Of a stretch of DNA of 64,000 nt, positions 1 through 9,286 are shown in pieces. The translations under genes were made by a program, and so were the position numbers. The DNA is from Roseburia hominis. GTDB lineage: Bacteria > Bacillota > Clostridia > Lachnospirales > Lachnospiraceae. The notes below the pieces were generated by a model. That model searched no databases. It worked only from the letters and a program-made list of their open reading frames with translations, and was not told the origin of the DNA. Positions within the stretch are counted from its first letter, which is position 1, and every line of letters starts with the position of its first letter. Where the stretch lies: positions 156,155-220,154 of the forward strand of contig NZ_JADYUI010000002.1 in the NCBI RefSeq assembly GCF_021531695.1. Direction: 5' to 3'.

Positions 1-976
1 TTTTTTTATAAAGCATGTTTTTTAAATTTTCGATATCAGCACCTTTTTTGACTTCAATAACAATACGGATTCCTTCTTTGGAAGACTGATTGGAAATATC
101 TACAATATCTGTTGTCTTTTTTGATTCGACCAGACTATAAACATCATTTAAAAACTTTCCGATATTAAGGCCAATCATCGTATATGGGATTTCCGTAATG
201 ACCAGACGTTCTCTTCCGCCTTTTGCCTTTTCCACTTCAACTTTACCGCGGATTTTAATTTTTCCGACACCGGTCGAATAAATGGATAAAAGCTCATCCT
301 TATTCGTCACAATACCTCCTGTCGGGAAATCCGGTCCTTTGATATATTCCATCATCTGTTCCGTATTGATATCCGGATTCTTCATATAGGCAATCACACC
401 ATCAATCACTTCGCCAAAATTGTGCGGTGGAATATTCGTTGCCATACCAACCGCAATTCCCTCTGCTCCGTTAATTAAAATATTTGGCACCTTTACCGGT
501 AAAACCTCCGGTTCTTTTTCCGTCTCATCAAAGTTCGGCACAAAATCAACGACATCTTTATCCAGATCAGACAGATACACGTCCTGCGTTACTTTTTTCA
601 AACGTGCTTCCGTATAACGCATGGCAGCGGCACCATCCCCCTCGATGGAGCCAAAGTTTCCGTGTCCGTCTACCAGTGCCATTCCTTTTTTGAAATCCTG
701 TGCAAGCACGACAAGTGCCTCGTAAATCGAGCTGTCACCATGTGGATGATATTTACCCATGGTATCTCCGACAATACGGGCACATTTACGATATGGCTTG
801 TCATAACGAATTCCAAGCTCATACATATCATATAAAGTTCTTCTTTGTACCGGTTTTAAGCCATCTCTTACATCCGGCAGGGCTCTTGAAATAATGACAC
901 TCATCGCATAGTCAATATAAGATTTCTGCATTATTTCCGAATATTCTGTATGAATCAAACGATCTTCTGTCTGCAT
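1..976 (-). CDS. parC: Type II topoisomerase subunit A (ParC/GyrA-like), partial
   Basis: This is the N-terminal part of a DNA topoisomerase IV/gyrase A subunit; the reading frame runs off the left edge, so about 325 codons are visible. The protein begins MQTEDRLIHTEYSEIM and carries the breakage-reunion domain, with YAMSVIISRALPDVRDGL near residue 23, HPHGDSSIYEAL near residue 77, and AAMRYTEARL with the catalytic tyrosine near residue 119. Subunit A cleaves and rejoins DNA while subunit B supplies ATP hydrolysis. It lies 77 bp downstream of the B subunit on the same strand, so the two probably form one transcript. The ATG at 976 follows a GGAA-type ribosome site. I call it parC because the pair stands alone, away from dnaA/recF; it could equally be labelled a second gyrA. 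The family assignment is very secure, the ParC versus GyrA choice is not. Confidence 0.9.
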   Translation of the reverse strand, partial: MQTEDRLIHTEYSEIMQKSYIDYAMSVIISRALPDVRDGLKPVQRRTLYDMYELGIRYDKPYRKCARIVGDTMGKYHPHGDSSIYEALVVLAQDFKKGMALVDGHGNFGSIEGDGAAAMRYTEARLKKVTQDVYLSDLDKDVVDFVPNFDETEKEPEVLPVKVPNILINGAEGIAVGMATNIPPHNFGEVIDGVIAYMKNPDINTEQMMEYIKGPDFPTGGIVTNKDELLSIYSTGVGKIKIRGKVEVEKAKGGRERLVITEIPYTMIGLNIGKFLNDVYSLVESKKTTDIVDISNQSSKEGIRIVIEVKKGADIENLKNMLYKK

Positions 977-1053
977 AATAATTTCCTTCTATTCCAATCA
1001 AATTAAAACGGGCATTCGCACTCCGCTTCGCTACTTACTCATGAACGCTATTT

Positions 1054-2976
1054 CTAAGTATCTATCTCTGCTTCTTTTGCATATTTATAGATAAACGCTT
1101 TTCTTGGCGGCACATCTGTCCCCATCAACATTGCAGTCACATCCGACGCGGTAATTGCATCTTCGATCTCGACCTTTTTCAGTAACCTGGTTTCCGGGTT
1201 TAATGTTGTCTCCCAAAGCTGCTCCGCATCCATCTCACCAAGACCTTTGTAACGCTGTAAAGTAAAAGGTCCTTTCTGCTTTTTGCGATATTTGGCCAAG
1301 GCATCATCGTCATACAGATACTCTTCCTTCCCACGCTTTGGAATTGCCTTATAAAGCGGTGGCATCGCAAGATAAATATGCCCCTCAAAGATAAGTTCCG
1401 GCATAAAGCGATAAAACAATGTCAAAAGTAACGTGGAGATATGTGCACCATCCACATCGGCATCTGCCATGATAATAATCTTATCGTAACGAAGCTTTGT
1501 GATATCAAAATCATTACCATATCCTTCGGAAAATCCGCAGCCAAACGCATTAATCATCGTCTTTATCTCTGCATTTGCAAGCACCTTATCTATACTTGCT
1601 TTTTCTACATTTAAAATCTTTCCCCGAATCGGCATAATTGCCTGATACATACGATTCCTTGCCATTTTGGCAGAACCACCGGCAGAATCTCCCTCGACGA
1701 TAAAAATTTCACACTGTGAGGCATCTCTCGATTCACAGTTTGCCAGTTTCCCATTGGAATCAAAAGAAAACTTTTGTTTCGTTAAGAGATTTGTTTTCGC
1801 CTTTTCCTCTGTTTTTCTGATTTTTGCGGCCTTTTCTGCGCAGGAAATCACTGCTTTTAATGTCTCTAAATTCTTATCAAAATAAAGCTGAATCTCATCA
1901 CCGGTAATTTTTCCGGTAATCCTTGCCGCATCCTGATTGTCCAGTTTCGTCTTAGTCTGTCCCTCGAAGCGCGGATCCGGATGTTTAATGGAAATAACCG
2001 CTGTCATTCCGTTTCTGACATCGGTTCCGGTGAAGTTTGCATCTTTTTCCTTTAAAATTCCAAGTTCTCTTGCATAAGAATTGATTACCGTCGTAAACGT
2101 TGTCTTAAATCCTGTAATATGTGTTCCGCCCTCCGCATTATAAATGTTGTTGCAAAATCCTAAAATATTCTCATGAAACTCATTCGTATACTGAAACGCA
2201 GCCTCTACGGAAATTCCCTCACTCTCGCCTTTAAAATAGACCACATCATGCAAGGTTTCCAGATTTTTATTTAAATCCTTGACAAAGCCAATGATTCCAT
2301 CCACTTCATGAAATTCAATATGTTCTACCTCTTCGCCACGTTTATCCTCGTAAATAATGGTAAGATTCGGATTTAAATAAGCAGTCTCATGCAACCTGCT
2401 CTTTACTTCGTCTTCTTTAAAGCGTGTTTTTTCAAAAATTTCCGGATCCGGAAGAAAATTAATCTTTGTTCCTGTCTTTTTGGTTTTTCCAATTACCGGA
2501 AGTAAGCCTTTTTCAAGTTCTAAAACCGGAACACCTCTTTCATAACGATCATGATGAATCGCTCCATTCCTGCTTATTTCCACATCCATGTAAGTGGATA
2601 ATGCATTTACCACTGAAGAACCGACACCATGCAAACCTCCACTGGTCTTATAAGCAGCATTATCAAACTTGCCACCCGCATGCAATGTCGTAAATACGAT
2701 GCGTGCCGCCGAAACACCTTTTTTATGCATTTCAACCGGAATTCCACGTCCATTATCTTCCACAGTACAGGAGCCGTCCGCTTCCAATGTTACCCATATT
2801 TTGTCACATACGCCTGCCAAATGCTCATCGACCGAATTATCCACAATCTCATAAATCAGATGATTTAATCCCTTTCTTGATACACTTCCGATATACATTC
2901 CCGGTCTTTTCCGCACCGCCTCTAAACCTTCCAGTACGGAAATGCTACTTGCATCATATGTTGTATTCCCTGCCAT
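1054..2976 (-). CDS. parE: Type II topoisomerase subunit B (ParE/GyrB-like)
   Basis: The 640-residue ATPase subunit of a type II topoisomerase. The GHKL ATPase domain shows RKRPGMYIG at about residues 23-30, DNGRGIP at 74-80 and TSGGLHGVGSS near 111-121. The TOPRIM domain has EGDSAGGSAKMARNR near residue 427 and DADVDGAHIS near residue 505, which bind the catalytic magnesium ions. A C-terminal QRYKGLGEMD motif contacts subunit A. Its length matches bacterial ParE/GyrB without the extra insert of proteobacterial GyrB. It is followed after 77 bp by the A subunit and preceded 30 bp upstream by the PucR-type regulator gene, so all three may share a transcript. Together with the A subunit it would relax or decatenate chromosomal DNA. 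Gyrase versus topoisomerase IV activity cannot be settled from these motifs. Confidence 0.93.
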   Translation of the reverse strand: MAGNTTYDASSISVLEGLEAVRKRPGMYIGSVSRKGLNHLIYEIVDNSVDEHLAGVCDKIWVTLEADGSCTVEDNGRGIPVEMHKKGVSAARIVFTTLHAGGKFDNAAYKTSGGLHGVGSSVVNALSTYMDVEISRNGAIHHDRYERGVPVLELEKGLLPVIGKTKKTGTKINFLPDPEIFEKTRFKEDEVKSRLHETAYLNPNLTIIYEDKRGEEVEHIEFHEVDGIIGFVKDLNKNLETLHDVVYFKGESEGISVEAAFQYTNEFHENILGFCNNIYNAEGGTHITGFKTTFTTVINSYARELGILKEKDANFTGTDVRNGMTAVISIKHPDPRFEGQTKTKLDNQDAARITGKITGDEIQLYFDKNLETLKAVISCAEKAAKIRKTEEKAKTNLLTKQKFSFDSNGKLANCESRDASQCEIFIVEGDSAGGSAKMARNRMYQAIMPIRGKILNVEKASIDKVLANAEIKTMINAFGCGFSEGYGNDFDITKLRYDKIIIMADADVDGAHISTLLLTLFYRFMPELIFEGHIYLAMPPLYKAIPKRGKEEYLYDDDALAKYRKKQKGPFTLQRYKGLGEMDAEQLWETTLNPETRLLKKVEIEDAITASDVTAMLMGTDVPPRKAFIYKYAKEAEIDT

Positions 2977-3006
2977 TTCATCTACTCCCTATCTGTTTCA
3001 TTCTTT

Positions 3007-4098
3007 CTAATCTTCATCCATTAAAGATTGTCTCTGATAATTCATATGCGAAATTACCATCATCGCTATTTTAAAAGTCATGGCATCCTCAAATTTGCGG
3101 ATATCAAGACCAATCATCTTCTGTAAACGCTCCAAGCGGTAAACTAACGTATTACGATGCACATAAAGCTGTCTTGCTGTCTCTGAGATATTTAAATTGT
3201 TTTCAAAGAATTTTTGAATCGTCACCATGGTTTCTTCATCCAGATCCAGCTTAATATCGCCAATCACCTCTGAAATAAACATTTCACAAAGACTCATTGG
3301 AAGCTGGTAAATCAGCCTTCCAATTCCAAGTTTTGCATAAGAAATTGTTTCTTTCTGCATATAAAAAATATTTGCCACTTCCAAAGCCATCTTCGCTTCC
3401 TGATAAGATTTTGGAATATCCTGTAACTTGTCCACATAATTACCATAACCCACACGCACTCTTACCATTGCTTCCATATGCAGGTTATCTACCATCATTT
3501 TCGCTATATCTTCTGCTTCTTTTTCACTTTTTATGTTTGTAGCATCTTTAATTAATATTACATTCTGCTCATCAACCTGCGTAACAAAATCCTTATTTCT
3601 CTCCGAAAACATGCCTTTTATCGTTTCCATAACAAGAGCATCATTCTTTCCTTCTACTTCAATTACAAAAACAATTCTTCTCGTCTGTTCAATATGAAGT
3701 TTCTGCGCCTTATTATACATGTCTACCACAAGCATATTTCCAAGCAGAATATTCTGCATAAAATTGTTGCGATCAAACTGTTCTCTATAAGATACCACAA
3801 TATTACGAATCTGACATACGGCAAGTCGCCCCACCATAAATGCCTCATCAGAAGACGATTTTGCAATTAAGGTGAATACCACCTCATCCTCAATAATCAC
3901 TTTAAAATAATGACATCCTAATAACATCTGGCTTTCCGCCAAAGATTCAAAAAAACTGCCAACCGCCTGATAAACTTCCTCTTCCGGTTCAAATGTTGCC
4001 GCAATTTTTCTGCCCTTTTCATCATAGAGTGCCAGATCAGTTCTTGATATTTCTTTTATTTCATCCAATGCAGCCTGAATTTTATGATTTGATAACAT
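3007..4098 (-). CDS. PucR/CdaR-type helix-turn-helix regulator
   Basis: A predicted DNA-binding regulator of about 363 residues. The C-terminal segment has the PucR helix-turn-helix pattern NNLNISETARQLYVHRNTLV followed by YRLERLQKMIGLDIRK, which is typical of CdaR, PucR and related sugar-acid or purine regulators. The middle part contains the weakly conserved GGDEF-like segment seen in that family (VRVGYGNYVDKLQDIPKSYQ). The N-terminal third starts with a small sensory region of unknown ligand. I chose the ATG at 4098 (MLSNHKIQ) because GGAGA lies at a proper distance; the longer frame from 4110 lacks a good ribosome site. It lies 30 bp upstream of parE with no terminator between. What it regulates cannot be told from the sequence; divergent genes are absent. 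Confidence 0.8.
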   Translation of the reverse strand: MLSNHKIQAALDEIKEISRTDLALYDEKGRKIAATFEPEEEVYQAVGSFFESLAESQMLLGCHYFKVIIEDEVVFTLIAKSSSDEAFMVGRLAVCQIRNIVVSYREQFDRNNFMQNILLGNMLVVDMYNKAQKLHIEQTRRIVFVIEVEGKNDALVMETIKGMFSERNKDFVTQVDEQNVILIKDATNIKSEKEAEDIAKMMVDNLHMEAMVRVRVGYGNYVDKLQDIPKSYQEAKMALEVANIFYMQKETISYAKLGIGRLIYQLPMSLCEMFISEVIGDIKLDLDEETMVTIQKFFENNLNISETARQLYVHRNTLVYRLERLQKMIGLDIRKFEDAMTFKIAMMVISHMNYQRQSLMDED

Positions 4099-4150
4099 CT
4101 TTCTCTCCATTATGCTTTCTTATTACTAATTTTCTTTTCTCCCGAAGCGC

Positions 4151-4226
4151 CTTTGTTCCCTTCCGGAAAATTCAAAAAATTTCCCAGAAAGGAACAAAGA
4201 ACCGGATGCAACATAACATCCGGTTC
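4151..4226 (-). terminator. Hairpin pair after the msmK-like gene
   Basis: Two inverted repeats lie downstream of the ABC ATPase gene on the minus strand. The first transcribed is a perfect 10-bp stem, GAACCGGATG at 4199-4208 with CATCCGGTTC at 4217-4226 around an 8-base loop, followed by TTTGTTCC. Immediately after it a longer imperfect stem pairs CTTTGTTCC at 4151-4159 with GGAACAAAG at 4191-4199. The uridine run is short, so termination is inferred mainly from position and stem strength. Confidence 0.6.
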
Positions 4227-4292
4227 TCGTAATATCTTTCGTTCAAGACGATAGGAAGTACGTTCTCACTTTCTACCGTATATCTTACAAAA

Positions 4293-5405
4293 TTAGTTTG
4301 TAATTGTCAATTCTGTCTCTTTATCAAAAACATGTACTTTACTTGGATCAATTGCAAATCTTACATGGTCATGAAGACGAGCAGGTGTTCTGGAATCAAC
4401 TTTTGCAGTAAACTGTGTATCACCAATATGGAAGTAAAGTAATACTTCTGCACCAAGTAATTCGTATCCGCTGATTTCAGCTTCTACCAAACTGTCTTTG
4501 AATGTTTCAATCTCAATCTGAGCATCACTGACATCTTCCGGTCTTACACCAAGAACAACTGTCTTTCCTGCATATCCACCATCGATTAACTTCTTAGCTT
4601 TTGCCGGTGGTAAGATTACGCTGAATTTATCGAACTTCAAAGTAACTTTTTCACCTTCAACAACACATTCTGCATCAACGAAGTTCATCTGTGGAGATCC
4701 GATGAATCCTGCTACGAACAAATTCTGTGGCTCATTGTATAATTTGATTGGGGAATCCACCTGCTGGATTACACCATCTTTCAATACAACGATTCTGGTT
4801 CCAAGTGTCATAGCTTCTGTCTGGTCATGTGTAACGTAGATGATTGTTGCACCTAATCTCTGATGTAAACTTGAAATCTCAGTACGCATCTGAACTCTTA
4901 ATTTTGCATCCAGGTTAGATAACGGTTCATCCATAAGGAATACCTTAGGATTACGAACGATTGCACGACCCATGGCAACACGCTGTCTCTGTCCACCGGA
5001 CAAAGCCTTTGGCTTACGGTCTAACAATTTCTCAAGATCAAGAATCTTAGCTGCTTCTTCTACTTTTCTCTTAATTTCATCCTTTGGAACTTTTCTTAAT
5101 TTCAAACCAAATGCCATATTATCAAATACGGTCATATGAGGATATAATGCGTAGTTCTGGAATACCATTGCGATATCTCTGTCTTTTGGTTCTACGTCAT
5201 TTACGACTTTTCCGTCAATAGATAATTCACCGGAAGAAATATCTTCCAAACCTGCAATCATACGAAGTGTAGTAGATTTTCCACATCCGGATGGTCCAAC
5301 GAAGATGATGAACTCTTTATCTGCTACTTCAAGGTTAAAATCTTTAACAGCTTCAAAGCCGTTTGGATAACGTTTGCATACATTTTTTAATGATAAACTT
5401 GCCAT
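4293..5405 (-). CDS. msmK: Sugar ABC transporter ATP-binding protein (MsmK/UgpC type)
   Basis: A 370-residue ATPase that powers carbohydrate import. It has Walker [10 protein letters not shown] at residues 37-45, Q-loop [14 protein letters not shown], signature [16 protein letters not shown] and Walker [13 protein letters not shown], followed by the H-loop [11 protein letters not shown]. The C-terminal 130 residues form the OB-fold regulatory domain of the MalK/MsmK/UgpC group (GVRPEDV motif). There are no permease or solute-binding genes beside it. In Gram-positive bacteria such solitary ATPases often serve several sugar importers encoded elsewhere, and that is the likely role here. It has its own promoter at 5476-5504 and is followed by a terminator-like hairpin. 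Start: ATG 5405 behind AGGAGG. Confidence 0.93.
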   Translation of the reverse strand: MASLSLKNVCKRYPNGFEAVKDFNLEVADKEFIIFVGPSGCGKSTTLRMIAGLEDISSGELSIDGKVVNDVEPKDRDIAMVFQNYALYPHMTVFDNMAFGLKLRKVPKDEIKRKVEEAAKILDLEKLLDRKPKALSGGQRQRVAMGRAIVRNPKVFLMDEPLSNLDAKLRVQMRTEISSLHQRLGATIIYVTHDQTEAMTLGTRIVVLKDGVIQQVDSPIKLYNEPQNLFVAGFIGSPQMNFVDAECVVEGEKVTLKFDKFSVILPPAKAKKLIDGGYAGKTVVLGVRPEDVSDAQIEIETFKDSLVEAEISGYELLGAEVLLYFHIGDTQFTAKVDSRTPARLHDHVRFAIDPSKVHVFDKETELTITN

Positions 5406-5475
5406 TTTTATATACCTCCTGAGTTATAAATCAACTGTTATGTAAAAACATCTTTTGTTCCTACCTGATAAAATA

Positions 5476-5504
5476 ACTATAACGGAAATCCCGGCATTTG
5501 ACCA
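5476..5504 (-). promoter_or_regulatory. Predicted sigma-A promoter of msmK
   Basis: Read on the minus strand, TGGTCA (5499-5504) and TATAGT (5476-5481) are separated by 17 bp. The leader to the start codon is about 65 nt. The -35 box is only a 4/6 match, so the call is moderate. The remaining gap up to 5643 holds a small hairpin (TTCGTCA/TGACGAA near 5572-5588) that may end the dut transcript. Confidence 0.5.
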
Positions 5505-5643
5505 TACGTGGATTCCACAAAGATTTTTTCTTTTTGTTGTAGGTTCTGACAAATGGCCTCCGGTATTTTTTCCTCTTTCGTCACTCTGACGAAGAATCGT
5601 CTCTTTTATGTACAAACCGACGAAAATTCTTCTATCTTAACTC

Positions 5644-6084
5644 TTATTGCTTTCCGGTACTCCCGAATCCTCCTCTGTCCTCTCCTTCTAAATACGCTAC
5701 CTCTTCAAAGGAAATGGCCGGCTGATGTTTCTGAATACGGAACTGGCAAATTCTGTCATTCTTATGAATCACCGTGTCACGCATGGCAAGAACCGGCATT
5801 CTCCACCAGTCATTTGGCCCACAGTAAGTTTCGTCAATCAGTCCCATATGGTTGGTCTGAATAATTCCAAAATTCTTATAAGTACTGCTTCTTGGAATCA
5901 GACACGCTTCATACCCTTTTGGCAGTTTCATTGCAACACCAAGGTGAATGAGAGCAAAATCACCTTTTTTTAGTTCCACATCTTCAGCCGCCCGAAGATC
6001 GATCCAGTCGCTCTTTCCGTCAATATAACAAAGCTTTTCTATCTCATCATTTAAATACTGTATTTTAATTCTTTCTTCACTCAT
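5644..6084 (-). CDS. dut: dUTP diphosphatase
   Basis: A 146-residue trimeric-type dUTPase that hydrolyses dUTP to dUMP and pyrophosphate, keeping uracil out of DNA and feeding thymidylate synthesis. All five family motifs are visible in order: [38 protein letters not shown] and the C-terminal RGGFGSTG that closes over the nucleotide. Start ATG 6084 is chosen because AGGAGA sits 5 nt upstream; the six-codon longer frame from 6102 overlaps the end of gpsA and lacks such a site. It is the last gene of a der-plsY-gpsA-dut run with gaps below 20 bp. The WW in motif 3 (NDWWRMP) is a common variant in Clostridia. Confidence 0.92.
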   Translation of the reverse strand: MSEERIKIQYLNDEIEKLCYIDGKSDWIDLRAAEDVELKKGDFALIHLGVAMKLPKGYEACLIPRSSTYKNFGIIQTNHMGLIDETYCGPNDWWRMPVLAMRDTVIHKNDRICQFRIQKHQPAISFEEVAYLEGEDRGGFGSTGKQ

Positions 6085-6092
6085 ATGCTCTC

Positions 6093-7103
6093 CTAATCCC
6101 ACTGCAAATCATCATGTTCTACTTTTTTATCACGAAGCATTAAATCCATTACCGCTTCTTTTGCCGGTTTATTCTCAAACAAAACAGCATTTACCTGTTC
6201 GATGATCGGCATGGAAACGTCATATTTTTTTCCAAGTTCAATCGCTGCTTTTGTGGAGTACACTCCTTCTACAATCATTTTCACTTCCTTCATGGCTTCT
6301 TCCATCGTATAACCCTGGCCAATCAGCATTCCCGCTTTGCGGTTTCTGCTATGCTTGCTGGCACAGGTCACAATAAGATCCCCGATTCCGGTAAGTCCAT
6401 TCAATGTTTTTGGATTTGCACCCATTTTGCATGCGAGCTTGGAAATCTCCGCAATTCCTCGTGTAATAAGTGCTGCTTTTGTATTATCACCATAACCCAG
6501 TCCATCTGCCATGCCGGCTGCCAGTGCAATCACGTTTTTAAGAGAAGCACCAAGCTCCATTCCAAGGACATCCGGACTCGTGTATACACGAAGCCTTTCA
6601 TTCATAAAAACTGTCTGCACAAATTCTGCAATCTCCTTTTTTTCCGCTCCGGCAACCAGAGTTGTCGGAAGTCCGATGCCCACTTCCTCGGCATGGCTTG
6701 GTCCGCAAAGGACAGCAACCTTTGCATTTTTTATCTCTTCTTTTAAAATCTGAGACAGGGTCATAAGAGTTCCCTCTTCAATTCCTTTTGCCACACTGAC
6801 AAGAAGCTGTCCATCCGTCACAAAAGGTGCCAAAGACTTCGCTGTACTTCTCACATAAGGCGATGGAACTGCTATCACAAGCATATCTTTTCCATCTGCT
6901 GCTTCCTTTAAATCTGTTGTAAGATTGATGGATTCGTCAATCTTTACTCCCGGAAGTTTATCCTTGTGTTCTCTTTCCTTTTTCAGCATGGCAATCTCTT
7001 TTTCATCAATTGACCAGATTGTCACATCATGTCCGTTTTTCTGTAATACTACTGCAAGCGCTGTTCCCCAGCTGCCTGCTCCAATCACACTGATTTTTGA
7101 CAT
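6093..7103 (-). CDS. gpsA: NAD(P)-dependent glycerol-3-phosphate dehydrogenase
   Basis: A 336-residue cytosolic enzyme that reduces dihydroxyacetone phosphate to sn-glycerol-3-phosphate for membrane lipid synthesis. The N-terminal Rossmann motif is [10 protein letters not shown]; the substrate and catalytic region shows [21 protein letters not shown], the conserved lysine in [12 protein letters not shown] and [12 protein letters not shown]. The start at 7103 (MSKISVIG) sits 7 nt after GGGGAGG; the longer frame from 7118 begins before that ribosome site and is unlikely. It lies directly after plsY, which uses the product, so the pair supplies and acylates glycerol phosphate in one operon. Confidence 0.95.
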   Translation of the reverse strand: MSKISVIGAGSWGTALAVVLQKNGHDVTIWSIDEKEIAMLKKEREHKDKLPGVKIDESINLTTDLKEAADGKDMLVIAVPSPYVRSTAKSLAPFVTDGQLLVSVAKGIEEGTLMTLSQILKEEIKNAKVAVLCGPSHAEEVGIGLPTTLVAGAEKKEIAEFVQTVFMNERLRVYTSPDVLGMELGASLKNVIALAAGMADGLGYGDNTKAALITRGIAEISKLACKMGANPKTLNGLTGIGDLIVTCASKHSRNRKAGMLIGQGYTMEEAMKEVKMIVEGVYSTKAAIELGKKYDVSMPIIEQVNAVLFENKPAKEAVMDLMLRDKKVEHDDLQWD

Positions 7104-7118
7104 TATGTTCCTCCCCAT

Positions 7119-7772
7119 CTATGCTTCTTTCTTACTCATTTTAAATTTGTTTTCCGTGCCATTCAGCAATCGTTTGATATTGCTGCGATGTCTGAAAATT
7201 GCCATACCGGTAATGACTGCACTCAAGATATAAAGTTCCATCAGGTACTGCGGCTCCATATGAAACCAGCCCATTTGTCCAAAAACAATCGTCTGCACAA
7301 AAAAACTTAATACTACTAAAATAGAACCTACCGATACATAGCGGGTAAGTAATACCGCTGCCACAAAAAGCAACAGGCAAACCGGAACTTCAAACGGACA
7401 GAACGCGATTAAAAGCCCCGCTGTGCAGGCAATTCCTTTTCCTCCTTTAAAGCCAAGATAAAACGGAAAATTATGCCCTAAAATAGCGCCAAGTCCCGCA
7501 TATAATTCTAAAAGTTTTAACACTTCAGCCTTATCATTTCGAAAAATAAAATGTACCAGAAGAATTGCCAGCACACATTTAAAACAATCTCCCAGAAAAG
7601 TAATGATTCCCGCTTTCCAGCCAAGATTACGAAGCGTATTGGTTGTACCTGCATTTCCGCTTCCCATCGTACGGATATCCACCTGTTTTGATTTTCCATA
7701 AAAATAGCCTGTCACAAAACAACCGCAAAAATAGCCAATTGCAAGTGAAAGTACACGTTCCAGTATTAACAT
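7119..7772 (-). CDS. plsY: Glycerol-3-phosphate acyltransferase PlsY
   Basis: A 217-residue integral membrane acyltransferase that transfers the acyl group from acyl phosphate to position 1 of glycerol-3-phosphate. The family motifs GSGNAGTTNTLR (about residues 38-49) and KGGKGIACTAG (about 108-118) are intact, and five hydrophobic segments are evident. It is adjacent to gpsA (substrate supply) downstream and to der immediately upstream, with the der stop codon and plsY start codon abutting, so translation is probably coupled. The acyl-phosphate donor would come from PlsX, encoded at 33.5 kb. Confidence 0.95.
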   Translation of the reverse strand: MLILERVLSLAIGYFCGCFVTGYFYGKSKQVDIRTMGSGNAGTTNTLRNLGWKAGIITFLGDCFKCVLAILLVHFIFRNDKAEVLKLLELYAGLGAILGHNFPFYLGFKGGKGIACTAGLLIAFCPFEVPVCLLLFVAAVLLTRYVSVGSILVVLSFFVQTIVFGQMGWFHMEPQYLMELYILSAVITGMAIFRHRSNIKRLLNGTENKFKMSKKEA

Positions 7773-9098
7773 CTATTGGTCTTCCTTTCTTTCCCGGATA
7801 ATAAAACGCAAAGATGTCCCTTTAAATCCAAAAGAATCACGAATCCGGTTTTCTAAATATCTGGTATAAGAAAAATGCATTAATTGCTTGTCATTTACAA
7901 AAATAACAAAGGTCGGCGGTTTGACTGCAACCTGCGTAATATAAAAGATTTTTAAACGTTTTCCCTTATCAGACGGTGGCTGCTGCATGGCAACGGCTTC
8001 GGTCACAATCTCATTCAATACACCGGTTGCTACACGAAGGCTGTTATTTTCCATGACCATGTCAATCATTTCATATAATTTGTGCAATCTCTGACCGGTT
8101 TCCGCTGAAATAAATAAAATTTCTGCATACGGCATAAAGCTTAACACCTGGCGGATGCGATCCGTGTGTTCCTTTACTGTCTTATCATTTTTTTCAATTG
8201 CATCCCATTTATTAACCGCAATAATGATTCCCTTTCCTCTGTCATGGGCAATTCCGGCAATCTTCGCATCCTGCTCCGTCACACCTTCCGTCGCATCAAT
8301 TACGATAATAACAACATCTGCCCGTTCTACCGCCGTAACCGCACGGATAATACTGTAACGCTCTAACTCTTCTTTTACCTTGCTCTTTCTTCTAAGACCT
8401 GCCGTATCAATAAAAATATATTCCCTGCCGTTATATTTTACGACCGAATCAATGGCATCCCTTGTCGTACCCGCAATATCCGACACAATCGCACGCTTTT
8501 CTCCGGTTAATTTATTGATCAGGGAAGATTTTCCGACATTCGGCTTTCCGATGACCGCAATCCTTGGTCTGTCATCCTCTTCTTCTGTCAGTTTTTCTTC
8601 CGGAAAATGCTTTACGACTTCATCTAACATATCACCGATTCCAAGCATGGAAGCTGCTGAAACCGGGACCGGTTCTCCAATTCCAAGATTATAAAACTCA
8701 TACACGTCTGCCATGTACTTTTTAAAATCATCTACTTTATTTACAACAAGAATGACTGGTTTTTTGGAACGGCGCAGCATATTTGCCACCTTTTCATCCG
8801 CATCAACCAGCCCCTGTCTTACATCCGTAATAAATAAAATAACATCTGCTGTATCTATCGCAATCTGAGCCTGTTCCCTCATCTGGGATAAAATAATATC
8901 CTTACTTTCCGGCTCAATACCACCGGTGTCAATCAATGTGAAAGATTTATCAAGCCATGACACATCCGCATAAATTCGATCTCTTGTCACACCCGGCGTA
9001 TCTTTTACGATCGAGATACGTTCTCCTGCAAGAACATTAAAAAGTGTAGATTTTCCCACATTCGGACGGCCTACAATCGCAACTACTGGTTTACTCAT
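7773..9098 (-). CDS. der: GTPase Der (EngA), ribosome assembly
   Basis: A 441-residue double GTPase needed for maturation of the 50S subunit. Two G-domains are in tandem: the first has [18 protein letters not shown] and NKVD, the second [22 protein letters not shown] and NKWD. A C-terminal KH-like domain follows ([20 protein letters not shown]). The start at 9098 ([10 protein letters not shown]) follows AAGGAG; the 8-codon longer frame is not supported. It is the first gene of the der-plsY-gpsA-dut group. Upstream, 9099-9217 holds no other gene and must contain its promoter. Confidence 0.96.
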   Translation of the reverse strand: MSKPVVAIVGRPNVGKSTLFNVLAGERISIVKDTPGVTRDRIYADVSWLDKSFTLIDTGGIEPESKDIILSQMREQAQIAIDTADVILFITDVRQGLVDADEKVANMLRRSKKPVILVVNKVDDFKKYMADVYEFYNLGIGEPVPVSAASMLGIGDMLDEVVKHFPEEKLTEEEDDRPRIAVIGKPNVGKSSLINKLTGEKRAIVSDIAGTTRDAIDSVVKYNGREYIFIDTAGLRRKSKVKEELERYSIIRAVTAVERADVVIIVIDATEGVTEQDAKIAGIAHDRGKGIIIAVNKWDAIEKNDKTVKEHTDRIRQVLSFMPYAEILFISAETGQRLHKLYEMIDMVMENNSLRVATGVLNEIVTEAVAMQQPPSDKGKRLKIFYITQVAVKPPTFVIFVNDKQLMHFSYTRYLENRIRDSFGFKGTSLRFIIRERKEDQ

Positions 9099-9217
9099 AA
9101 TTTTACTCCTTTTCTTATACACGTCAGTATTATCCCGACTGCTTGATTTTACAATATCTCTAACCGCTTGTAAAGCAATATAGGCTATTTTCTTCTCTGC
9201 GAGCTGCTCATTTCCAC

Positions 9218-9262
9218 AAGAAAAACCGCCGATTCTGCAATTTTTTCACAGAAACAGCGGTT
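9218..9262 (-). terminator. Intrinsic terminator of the ytr-type ABC operon
   Basis: On the minus strand the stem AACCGC/GCGGTT (9257-9262 with 9224-9229) plus an inner CAGAA/TTCTG pairing is followed directly by TTTTTCTT. It lies 25 bp after the stop of the permease gene and before der. Confidence 0.8.
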
Positions 9263-9286
9263 CTTCTTTTCTTTTACTTCTTATCT

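Noticed and set aside
2629..3074. Several plus-strand open frames opposite the parE 5' end
   Set aside because: They are mirror frames of a conserved gene, overlap one another and have no ribosome sites.
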